Source: Ignavibacteriaceae bacterium
GTDB taxonomy: Bacteria; Bacteroidota; Ignavibacteria; Ignavibacteriales; Ignavibacteriaceae
Length of the DNA stretch: 39,539 nt
NCBI GenBank assembly: GCA_031292455.1
Contig: JARLHC010000025.1
Location: 1 to 39,539, forward strand
Reading direction: 5' to 3'
Notes under the pieces: generated by a model
The model's database searches: none
What the model saw: only the letters and a program-made list of their open reading frames with translations
Told to the model about the DNA's origin: nothing
Translations under genes and position numbers: made by a program
Shown: positions 27,905 through 35,701 of the stretch, one piece after another
How positions within the stretch are numbered: position 1 is the first letter of the stretch
Layout: the number at the start of each line of letters is the position of its first letter

Positions 27905-30171
27905 AAAATTATGATTATGAAAAACATGTAAAAGGCGAATCACAATTCGTTGATGATCTCCTCACCCCCGCAGGACTCCTTTATGTACATATTTTTACGG
28001 CATCGGTTGCACATGCTGAAATATTAAAGCTCGATTATTCTGAAGCCCTTAAATCCCGTGGTGTTGTCGATATTATTACTGCTCAGAATATCCCTGGCGA
28101 AAACCAGATAGGCGGAATTATTCAGGATGAACCTCTGCTCGCAGATAATGAAGTCCATTTTATCGGCCAGCCTGTTGCTATTGTTGTCGCTGATACTGTC
28201 CTGCATGCTAAAGAAGCTTCCGGAAAAATAATAATTGAATATAAAAATCTTCCTGTTATAACCGACCCTCGTTTAGCTTTTCAAAAGGGAGAACTGATTA
28301 TGCCTCCGCGCCTCTTTGCGTGCGGCGATGTCGATAATACTTGGTCTCTCTGTGATCATATTATAGAAGGTACCACTGAATCTGGCGGACAGGAACATCT
28401 CTATCTCGAAACTCAGGGCGCATTCGCATACCCCCTCGAATCAGGAGGTATTAAAATCGTTTCCTCTACCCAGGGCCCCACTCAGGTTCAAAGAGCTGCT
28501 GCTAAAGTGCTCGGATTCCCCATGAATAAAGTCGAGGTTGACGTTACTCGTATCGGTGGTGGATTTGGAGGTAAGGAAGATCAGGCAAATGCTTGGGGTG
28601 CCATAGCCGCTCTCGCTGCCTGGAAAGTAAAAAAACCGGTAAAGGTTATACTCTCCCGGCAGGATGATATGAGAATGACAGGCAAACGCCACCCCTATTC
28701 ATCAGATTTTAAGATCGGCCTCTCTAAGGAAGGAAAAATACTCGCTTATCAGGCTACATTTTACCAGAATGCCGGCGCGGCCGCAGATCTGTCCCCGGCA
28801 GTCCTCGACAGAACTTTATTCCATGCTGTTAATAGCTACTATATTCCTAATGTAAGCGTAACAGCAATTTCCTGTAAAACTAATCTCCCCCCTAATACTG
28901 CCTTTAGAGGTTTCGGCGGCCCTCAGGGTATGTTCGTAATAGAAGCGGCTTTATTCAAAGCTGCTGAAATAATGGGCGTAGATTACCATAAACTTCAGGA
29001 ATTAAATCTTATGGAAGAGGGAGATTCATTCCACTATGGCCAGAAAATTGAAAACAGCACTATAAAACGTTGTTGGGATGAAACTATTAAGAAATATGAT
29101 GTGGATTCAATTCAAAAAAGAGTTGATGAATTCAATAAGAATAATAAATTATATAAAAAAGGATTCGCTCTGATGCCTGTTTGTTTTGGCATCTCCTTTA
29201 CTAACACCTTTATGAATCAGGCAAGCGCTCTGGTCCATGTCTTTTCCGATGGCAGTATTAGTGTAAGTACCGGTGCCATTGAAATGGGGCAGGGGGTTAA
29301 TATGAAAATACGGCAAACCGTTGCTTCTGTTTTCTCTGTTAATATCGATCGTGTGAAAATTGAAACTACAAATACTACAAGGACTGCAAACACTTCCCCT
29401 ACTGCCGCTAGTGCTGGCGCGGATATGAACGGTAAAGCAGCTGAGATTGCTAGCCGTAATATTCTTGATAAATTGATTAAGGTTGCTTGCGATAAATTAA
29501 ATACTAAAGATCCCTCCCTTATTACCCTTAAGAACGAAACAGTATTCTGCAATAATAAACCGGAACTTTCCTGGAATCAGCTTGTTCAGGTTGCATTTAA
29601 TACAAGAACTAACCTGTCCTCTCATGCACAGTATGCAGTACCGGATATTTACTTTGATAAAGATACTAATACTGGTAAACCATTTGCCTATTATGCAATC
29701 GGCTCTGCTGTTGTTGAGGTAACACTCGACTGCCTGCGAGGGCTGTATGAATTTGATTCTGTAAAAGTAGTTCACGATTATGGCAAATCATTTAGCTATG
29801 TTGTCGATAGAGGACAGACTGAAGGCGCCATTATGCAGGGACTCGGATGGATGACTATCGAAGAGGTCATTTATAATGAAAATGGTAAGCTTTTAACTGA
29901 TGCCCTTTCTACTTATAAAGTACCGGATATTCATTTTACCCCTAAGGAAATTAAGATTGAATTTCTTGAGACTGTAGAAAATGGAGCTGGACTTAAGGGC
30001 TCTAAAGCTATTGGCGAACCTCCGCTTATGTATGGTATCGCAGCTTTCTTTGCTATTCTTAATGCTATGAAAGCTTTTAATCCTCATAAGGAATATAAAT
30101 TATCCTCGCCTATTACTCCTGAAAAAGTATTGTGCGAGATGTATTCCGAAAATGTTACCGTTCCTGCTTGA
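27901..30171 (+). CDS. Xanthine dehydrogenase molybdenum-binding subunit
   Basis: The 756-residue protein has the hallmarks of the large subunit: a hammerhead domain (KGESQFVDDLLTPAGLLYVH, ARAVVDI-like RGVVDIITAQNIPG), GGGFGGKEDQ at about residues 218-227, RGFGGPQGMF at about 336, GAIEMGQGVNMKIRQ, and the catalytic Glu 706 in GSKAIGEPPLMYG. It binds molybdopterin cytosine dinucleotide or a related cofactor and hydroxylates a purine ring carbon. The Glu acts as base, and an equatorial sulfido ligand is required for activity. The start overlaps the small-subunit stop. The arrangement matches the bipartite bacterial XdhA/XdhB form, most like purine-oxidising enzymes. Sulfuration and cofactor insertion would need XdhC, which is encoded on the other strand near the right edge. 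Confidence 0.93.
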   Translation: MKNYDYEKHVKGESQFVDDLLTPAGLLYVHIFTASVAHAEILKLDYSEALKSRGVVDIITAQNIPGENQIGGIIQDEPLLADNEVHFIGQPVAIVVADTVLHAKEASGKIIIEYKNLPVITDPRLAFQKGELIMPPRLFACGDVDNTWSLCDHIIEGTTESGGQEHLYLETQGAFAYPLESGGIKIVSSTQGPTQVQRAAAKVLGFPMNKVEVDVTRIGGGFGGKEDQANAWGAIAALAAWKVKKPVKVILSRQDDMRMTGKRHPYSSDFKIGLSKEGKILAYQATFYQNAGAAADLSPAVLDRTLFHAVNSYYIPNVSVTAISCKTNLPPNTAFRGFGGPQGMFVIEAALFKAAEIMGVDYHKLQELNLMEEGDSFHYGQKIENSTIKRCWDETIKKYDVDSIQKRVDEFNKNNKLYKKGFALMPVCFGISFTNTFMNQASALVHVFSDGSISVSTGAIEMGQGVNMKIRQTVASVFSVNIDRVKIETTNTTRTANTSPTAASAGADMNGKAAEIASRNILDKLIKVACDKLNTKDPSLITLKNETVFCNNKPELSWNQLVQVAFNTRTNLSSHAQYAVPDIYFDKDTNTGKPFAYYAIGSAVVEVTLDCLRGLYEFDSVKVVHDYGKSFSYVVDRGQTEGAIMQGLGWMTIEEVIYNENGKLLTDALSTYKVPDIHFTPKEIKIEFLETVENGAGLKGSKAIGEPPLMYGIAAFFAILNAMKAFNPHKEYKLSSPITPEKVLCEMYSENVTVPA

Positions 30172-30238
30172 TCTTATATTTTACTTAACAGTATTATATA
30201 AATAGATGTCATAAATTCTTACAAATGACTCATTTATC

Positions 30239-30270
30239 TTGGCAGAAATGAAATAAATTTTCTATGTTTA
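30239..30270 (+). promoter_or_regulatory. Candidate promoter for the deaminase gene
   Basis: TTGG at 30239-30242 and TATGTTTA at 30263-30270 approximate the Bacteroidota sigma-A boxes (TTTG, about 19 bases, TAnnTTTG) with a 20-base gap, ending 22 bases before the ATG at 30293. This would make the deaminase the start of a new transcript after the 121-bp gap. It is a consensus match by eye only. Confidence 0.35.
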
Positions 30271-30292
30271 CAACTCTAAAAATAGGAAGTCT

Positions 30293-31666
30293 ATGGTTCT
30301 ACTTGAAAATTGTTTTTATATCGCTTCTTTTGATGAAAATAAGACTTATTCCTCTAAAGATATCTTAATTAATGGGAATAGGATCCATGCTATCGGCGTT
30401 AATCTCCGTAAACAGATAAATGAAAAAGAAGATAGAATAATTGACTGTTCTGAATGTGTGGTCATCCCTGGTCTCGTAAATACACACCATCATTTCTATC
30501 AGACTCTTACCAGAAACTTGCCCGCAGTTCAAAATGCTAAGCTTTTCGATTGGCTGATCTATCTATATGATATTTGGAAAAATATCGATGAGGATGCTGT
30601 ATATTATTCCTCACTTCTCGCTATGGGTGAACTGCTTAAAACTGGTTGCACTCTTTCAACCGATCACCATTATGTCTTCCCTCAGAATGTCAGCGGAGAT
30701 TTAATTGGAATTCAGTTCGAAGCAGCATCTAAATTAGGGATGCGCTTTTCTCCTTCAAGAGGATCAATGTCCCTCAGTAAAAAAAATGGAGGTCTCCCTC
30801 CTGATTCCGTTGTCCAGACAGAAGATAAAATTCTGAAAGATAGCATCCGTTTGATTCAGCTCTATCATAATCCTTCAGAAGATTCAATGCGTAAGATCGT
30901 CCTTGCTCCTTGCTCTCCCTTTTCTGTTACTCCTGAAAACTTGAGGGATACTGCAAAGCTGGCTCGTGAATATGGTGTCCGCCTTCACACTCACCTTGCC
31001 GAAACTTTGGATGAGGAAGAGTTTTGCAGATCAAAAACAGGGAAGAATCCCCTTGCTTTAATGGAAGAAGTTGGGTTTATTGGGGAAGATGTATTCTATG
31101 CTCATGGTATTCACTTTAATGATGATGAACTCAGGGTTCTTGCACAAACTAAAACTTCTGTAGCTCATTGCCCTTCCTCTAATATGCGCCTCGGGTCCGG
31201 TATCGCAAGAGTTAAAGAGATGAAGGAGTTGGGAATAAATGTCGGTATCGGTGTAGATGGCTCGGCTTCTAATGATTGTTCCGATATTCTGGGTGAAGTT
31301 AGAAATGCAATGCTACTACAAAGAATCAGATATGGTGCTGGAGCTCTTACCGCTGAAGGTGCGTTCGATCTGTGCATTAAAGGCGGAGCTAAAATCCTTA
31401 ATTATGATAAGACCGGCACAATTAAAGAAGGATTTTTAGCAGATGTTGCATTGTTCAATATAAATAAACTTGAATATACTGGCTCTCTTTCCGATCCTCT
31501 TGCTGCTTTGATCTTTACAGGTATAAGCCATCAGGCCGAATATACTATTGTAAATGGAAAAGTTGTTGTTGAAAAAGGTAAGCTTGTCGGGGAAGATGAA
31601 GAAGTTATTATTAAACATGGTAATGAAATAGCTGACCGTCTCCTTAAAAGCTATTCTAAAAGTTAA
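30293..31666 (+). CDS. 8-oxoguanine deaminase-like amidohydrolase (TRZ/ATZ family)
   Basis: The 457-residue amidohydrolase has the metal site of the family: His 65 and His 67 in VNTHHHFYQTL, LHTHLAETLDEEE, AHGIHFNDDEL and GVDGSASND. The segment LTRNLPAVQNAKLFDWLIYL with GCTLSTDHHYVFP closely follows 8-oxoguanine deaminases, which convert 8-oxoguanine to urate and ammonia; related members act on guanine or on triazines. AGGA precedes the ATG. The protein is cytoplasmic, without signal peptide. Being placed between two molybdenum hydroxylases, it fits purine salvage or breakdown converging on urate. Guanine or isoxanthopterin deamination remains possible, since the specificity residues cannot be tested here. 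Confidence 0.85.
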   Translation: MVLLENCFYIASFDENKTYSSKDILINGNRIHAIGVNLRKQINEKEDRIIDCSECVVIPGLVNTHHHFYQTLTRNLPAVQNAKLFDWLIYLYDIWKNIDEDAVYYSSLLAMGELLKTGCTLSTDHHYVFPQNVSGDLIGIQFEAASKLGMRFSPSRGSMSLSKKNGGLPPDSVVQTEDKILKDSIRLIQLYHNPSEDSMRKIVLAPCSPFSVTPENLRDTAKLAREYGVRLHTHLAETLDEEEFCRSKTGKNPLALMEEVGFIGEDVFYAHGIHFNDDELRVLAQTKTSVAHCPSSNMRLGSGIARVKEMKELGINVGIGVDGSASNDCSDILGEVRNAMLLQRIRYGAGALTAEGAFDLCIKGGAKILNYDKTGTIKEGFLADVALFNINKLEYTGSLSDPLAALIFTGISHQAEYTIVNGKVVVEKGKLVGEDEEVIIKHGNEIADRLLKSYSKS

Positions 31667-31701
31667 GATAATTAAGTAATTAATCAGTACAGGAATCTAA
31701 T

Positions 31702-32523
31702 ATGATGTCTCATGATCTTCAATGGTATTATCCTGAAAAGATATCGGAAGCTTTAAAACTTATAAAGAAAGATGGAATAATCCTGCATGCGGGAGGAACA
31801 AGAATTCTTAAAACTGAAGCCCGCCATCTGAAAGGACTCGTTGATATTAGCCGCCTTAAATTAAATTATATCCGTAAAGAAGGGAAAAATATTATAATCG
31901 GTTCCGGTTCTACCTTTACAGATGTAATTAATTATTGCAGAAAAACTAATAGCCTGTCTGGTCTGTGCATGGCTCTCTCTGAAGCAGCTTCTACTCCCTT
32001 AAGAAACAGAATGACTATTGGCGGTTCACTTAAAGATTTCCCTGTCTGGTCAAGCCTTTATTCCCCCCTTATCGCTCTTAATGCTCAGGTAGAACTGGTA
32101 GGAGTTAAAGAGGCCTACTCCGTTGAAGACTATGTCAGGAAAAACATAATTAAAACTAAGCATATTATAAGCCAGATTGTTATTAAGGATGAGAAGGATG
32201 TTATCTGCCATGTTCGCAGGTTTAATATTGTTAGGTTTGAATATCCGATATTCAATTTAGCGGTAGCTCTAAAAGTGAAAAATAATATTGTGGTTGATGC
32301 AAGAGTTGTAATCACTGGCGTTACAGGAAGATTTCATCGCTTCAAATCTTCTGAAAAAGCATTAATTGGCAATGCACTGACCGACGATATAATTACAAAA
32401 AGCAGTGAATATTTTACGCCTAAATTCCACTCCGATTATAAGTATTCCCCTGAATACAGGGAACATGTAGCTAAAGTATATTATAATGATATTGTCAATG
32501 AATTGAAAAAGGAAATGAAATGA
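31702..32523 (+). CDS. Molybdenum hydroxylase FAD-binding (medium) subunit
   Basis: The 273-residue protein has the FAD PP-loop region of CoxM/XdhB-type flavoproteins: DLQWYYPEKISEALKLI at the start, ILHAGGTRILK, IIIGSGSTFTDVINYC and ASTPLRNRMTIGGSLKDF. The first glycine loop is shortened and altered (AGGTRI rather than AGGTDL), and the usual IGGNI is IGGSL, so FAD contacts may differ. A C-terminal CO-dehydrogenase flavoprotein domain follows. AGGA is found upstream; ATG 31702 or the adjacent ATG 31705 could be used. It overlaps the iron-sulfur subunit gene by four bases. It is the middle electron carrier of a three-subunit enzyme. Confidence 0.87.
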   Translation: MMSHDLQWYYPEKISEALKLIKKDGIILHAGGTRILKTEARHLKGLVDISRLKLNYIRKEGKNIIIGSGSTFTDVINYCRKTNSLSGLCMALSEAASTPLRNRMTIGGSLKDFPVWSSLYSPLIALNAQVELVGVKEAYSVEDYVRKNIIKTKHIISQIVIKDEKDVICHVRRFNIVRFEYPIFNLAVALKVKNNIVVDARVVITGVTGRFHRFKSSEKALIGNALTDDIITKSSEYFTPKFHSDYKYSPEYREHVAKVYYNDIVNELKKEMK

Positions 32524-32993
32524 GACAAGTATTCAAAATAAATTCCAAAGAAAAAGAACTTCAACTTAACCCGGGCGATACTCTTCTTAAGGCATTGAGG
32601 GATAATGGGTTTACTGAAGTGAAATGCGGATGCAGTGAAGGTGAATGCGGTGCTTGTCTCGTACTACTTGAGGATATGCCTGTTAATTCATGCCAGGTTT
32701 TTGCTTTGAGCGTAAAGGATAAGGAAATTAAAACTGTAAAAGGAATAGGGACTCTTCATTATCCCCATATGTTACAAAAAGCTTTTGTGGATGCCGGTGC
32801 AGATCAATGCGGCTTCTGCACTCCGGGTATGGTTATAGCTTCTTATGCCTTGCTCCGGAAGAATCCAAACCCTTCAAAGCAGGAAATTACAGAAGCTCTT
32901 GATGGAAATCTGTGTCGTTGTACCGGATATGTAAAAATTGTTCAGGCAGTCGAAAATGCAGCTAAAGAATTGAGTGATTCAGCTAAATTATAA
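32520..32993 (+). CDS. Molybdenum hydroxylase 2Fe-2S (small) subunit
   Basis: The 157-residue protein carries both iron-sulfur domains: the plant-type cluster with C38, C43, C46 and C58 (CSEGECGACLVLLEDMPVNSC), with an extra Cys at 36, and the helical-domain cluster with QCGFCTPGMV and DGNLCRCTGY. It has normal CoxS length. The ATG overlaps the FAD-subunit stop (ATGA) and has AAGGA upstream. It transfers electrons between the molybdenum site and FAD. Its large-subunit partner is presumably the gene 340 bases downstream, after a structured intergenic element. Confidence 0.92.
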   Translation: MRQVFKINSKEKELQLNPGDTLLKALRDNGFTEVKCGCSEGECGACLVLLEDMPVNSCQVFALSVKDKEIKTVKGIGTLHYPHMLQKAFVDAGADQCGFCTPGMVIASYALLRKNPNPSKQEITEALDGNLCRCTGYVKIVQAVENAAKELSDSAKL

Positions 32994-33085
32994 ATATCAG
33001 TAATGTCCTTTTTCTCTACCTATTGTTCTTATTTAATGTTCTTAAATAAAATACGTTAAGATAATTCAGTCTTCCTTATTGAATC

Positions 33086-33212
33086 GGCCTCAAATAATTT
33101 GCGTTGAAAAAATTCAGCGGAATGAAATGGCCGCGAAGAAAACTGTCTGAGTGAAACGAGTTCTTTCTTCGCAATAGAATGGAGCTGAATTTTTAGCAAA
33201 TTATTTGCAGCC
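33086..33212. repeat. Long interrupted stem-loop element between small- and large-subunit genes
   Basis: Nested inverted repeats pair across 127 bases: CAAATAATTTGC (33091-33102) with GCAAATTATTTG (33196-33207), an 11-bp stem at 33108-33118 with 33184-33194 (AAAATTCAGC core), and GCGAAGAAA (33133-33141) with a TTTCTTCGC-type arm (33164-33172). The apex contains CTGTCTGAGTGAAACGAG. It has no reading frame of note. From memory, similar sequences occur as intergenic repeats in Bacteroidota, which I cannot confirm here. It is single copy in this window. Confidence 0.75.
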
Positions 33213-33217
33213 TTGAT

Positions 33218-33257
33218 CTTTAAGGTACTTTTGTATCAAGACAAAAGTACCTTAAAG
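33218..33257 (+). terminator. Perfect 16-bp hairpin, possible terminator/attenuator
   Basis: CTTTAAGGTACTTTTG and CAAAAGTACCTTAAAG pair perfectly around the loop TATCAAGA, immediately after the long stem-loop. No T-run follows (AAATATTCTTTT), so termination is uncertain. A third small hairpin, CTTTTCTTA/TAAGAAAAG (33274-33294), follows before the large-subunit gene. The set lies between subunit genes and could reduce read-through or stabilise the upstream message. Confidence 0.6.
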
Positions 33258-33332
33258 AAATATTCTTTTGGTGCTTTTCTTATGTTAAGAAAAGTTCAGT
33301 AATATATTTTTTCAATAGTACGTGGAGCAGAA

Positions 33333-35663
33333 ATGTCTTTTAAATATGTAAACAAAAACGAAGGAAAAATTGATGGCCTGTCTTTAGCCACAGGTGAGGA
33401 AAAGTATACGGATGATTATAACGCAAAAGATGTCCTCCATATATCAGTCCTTCATTCGGGATATGCTCACGCTGAAATTGAAGATGTCGATGACTCGGCT
33501 GCAAGAAAAATGAAAGGAGTTGTAGAGATCCTTTCCTGTAAAAATGTTAAAAGAATATTATATACTACTGCTGGACAGGGATTTCCTGAACCTTCACCCT
33601 ATGATTCTGCACTGTTTAATAATATTATGAGATTTGTCGGTGATAATGTCTGCGCTGTCGCTGCCGAATCAAAAGAAATTGCAGACGAAGCATTAAAGAA
33701 AATAAAAGTGAAATTTAAGGAGCTAACTCCTATCCTGGATCTTAGAGAGTCCGAAAACTCTCCTGTAAAGATTCATGATAATGACGGATCATTCCCAAGA
33801 ATCCCTGTGTTTTATGATGCTGAGAAAAATATTGCATCAAAGGTTGAAGCTGAAGTTGGAAATTTTGAGGTGGCATATAAGTCTTCTTCTAAGAAAATAG
33901 AAAATGAATTCTATGCACCCTATGCTTCCCATTGTGCAATTGAACCCCACGCTTCCTTTGCTTACTATGACCTGCGCGGTAGGATCGTCATCGTTACAAC
34001 AACTCAGGTCCCTTTCCATGTAAGAAGAATTGTGGCCAGATTATTGGAAATTCCTGTATCTCAAATCCGGGTTATTAAACCAAGAATTGGTGGGGGATTT
34101 GGAGGTAAACAGGAAATATTACTTGAACCGATTGCTGCTATGATGACATTAAGAACTAAACGTCCCTGCAAATTGGTATATACTAGAAAAGAAGTTTTCA
34201 AATCTACTAGAGCAAGACATGAGTATGTAACAAATTTCAGGGTGGGCTATGAACCCGATGGTAAAATAAATGCATTCCACCTCGACGCTCTTGAGAATTC
34301 AGGTGGCTATGGCTCTCATTCTTTGACTGTATTATCTAATGCAGGTTCTAAAACTCTTCCTTTATTGAATAAAATTGAGAATGTAAAATTCACTGGCAAA
34401 GGCGTATATACAAATCTTCCATGCGGCGGGGCTTATAGGGGCTATGGCGCTACGGAAGCATATTTCGGATTTGGACAGATTGTGGATATGATTTGTAATG
34501 ATACAGGCAATGATATTATCGAATATTATAAGAAATGGACCATTAAATCTGGTGAGACTTCCCCCATATTCCAGGCTCTTGGAGAAGGGAAGGAGGGTGT
34601 TGCAATGAGTATCGGATCCTGTGCTCTTGCCGAATGTATAGATGAAGGCGCGAAATTATCCGGTTGGTATGAAAAGAAAAAACTCTATTCCCCTGATTCA
34701 GAAATTAACAAAGGTAGATTTAAAAAGGGAATTGGAATGGTTGCTATGATGCAGGGCTCCGCTATCCCTGAAATAGATATGGCTTCCGCCTATATAAAGA
34801 TGAACGAAGATGGCGCATTTAACCTTTCTGTCGGAGCTACTGACCTTGGAACTGGATCTGATACCGTTCTTGCACAGATCGCATCAGAAGTTCTCGATAC
34901 TCCAGTTGATAAATTTGTCGTTTATTCATCGGATACTGACCATACTCCGTTTGATGTTGGTGCTTATGCTTCATCAACTACATATCTATCTGGCCAGGCA
35001 GTAAAGAAAGTTGCCGAGAAAGTTCGGGATCAGATCCTGCAGGTAGGCGCTGAAATTCTTGGTGTTGATATTAATAATGTTGAAATCAATAATAGTAAAG
35101 TAGCTCTGAAGAATGGTAAAGAGGATGTCTCCTATGCTGAAATTTGTCAGTATAGCTTGTACCAGAAAAATCAATTCCAGATTCAGGCAACTGCTTCCCA
35201 TGTCTCTCCTAAATCTCCTCCTCCTTTTGCCGCTCACTTTATTGAAATTGAGGTAGATACCTTTACTGGCTTGATTAAAATTCTTAATTATGTGGCAACA
35301 GTCGATTGCGGTACAGCTATAAATCCAAGAACTGCAGAAGGACAGGTAGAAGGCGCTATTGTAAATGGACTCGCATATGCTATATTCGAGAATTATTACT
35401 TCTCTAAACATGGTAGAATGCTGAATGATACATTACAAAAAATGGGTATGTATACCGCTTATGATATTCCCCCTATAGTTTGTAAGCTTATAACTTCTTA
35501 TGAAGAATCAGGTCCGTTTGGTGCTAAATCAATTTCTGAGATAAATATAAATGGCGCTTTACCCGGTATAGCAAATGCATTTTATAATGCAACAGGAAAA
35601 AGATTATTTAAGGCTCCCTTCCACCCCGAATATATCCTGGAAGTACTCGGGCCCTTATCTTGA
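33333..35663 (+). CDS. Molybdenum hydroxylase large subunit (xanthine dehydrogenase-type)
   Basis: The 776-residue protein has the hammerhead domain (LATGEEKYTDDYN, LHISVLHSGYAHAEIEDVD), GGGFGGKQE at about 253, GGAYRGYGATEAYFGFGQ at about 365, GATDLGTGSDTVLAQIASE, and a terminal cofactor loop GPFGAKSISEININGALPG with the catalytic Glu 736. The loop differs from the GEPP form in the other large subunit of this window and recalls xanthine dehydrogenases of anaerobes. GGAG stands 5 bases before ATG 33333. It is probably the partner of the FAD and 2Fe-2S subunits at 31702-32993, since no other large subunit follows them. The reaction is hydroxylation of a purine or other N-heterocycle; the exact substrate is unknown. 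Confidence 0.91.
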   Translation: MSFKYVNKNEGKIDGLSLATGEEKYTDDYNAKDVLHISVLHSGYAHAEIEDVDDSAARKMKGVVEILSCKNVKRILYTTAGQGFPEPSPYDSALFNNIMRFVGDNVCAVAAESKEIADEALKKIKVKFKELTPILDLRESENSPVKIHDNDGSFPRIPVFYDAEKNIASKVEAEVGNFEVAYKSSSKKIENEFYAPYASHCAIEPHASFAYYDLRGRIVIVTTTQVPFHVRRIVARLLEIPVSQIRVIKPRIGGGFGGKQEILLEPIAAMMTLRTKRPCKLVYTRKEVFKSTRARHEYVTNFRVGYEPDGKINAFHLDALENSGGYGSHSLTVLSNAGSKTLPLLNKIENVKFTGKGVYTNLPCGGAYRGYGATEAYFGFGQIVDMICNDTGNDIIEYYKKWTIKSGETSPIFQALGEGKEGVAMSIGSCALAECIDEGAKLSGWYEKKKLYSPDSEINKGRFKKGIGMVAMMQGSAIPEIDMASAYIKMNEDGAFNLSVGATDLGTGSDTVLAQIASEVLDTPVDKFVVYSSDTDHTPFDVGAYASSTTYLSGQAVKKVAEKVRDQILQVGAEILGVDINNVEINNSKVALKNGKEDVSYAEICQYSLYQKNQFQIQATASHVSPKSPPPFAAHFIEIEVDTFTGLIKILNYVATVDCGTAINPRTAEGQVEGAIVNGLAYAIFENYYFSKHGRMLNDTLQKMGMYTAYDIPPIVCKLITSYEESGPFGAKSISEININGALPGIANAFYNATGKRLFKAPFHPEYILEVLGPLS

Positions 35664-35701
35664 TGGCTGCTATATAAATACTATATTTACTTTGTTCTCT
35701 A

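Noticed and set aside
34986-35411. Minus-strand frame of 141 codons inside the large-subunit gene
   Set aside because: It is antisense to highly conserved molybdenum-hydroxylase sequence, so it has no independent support.
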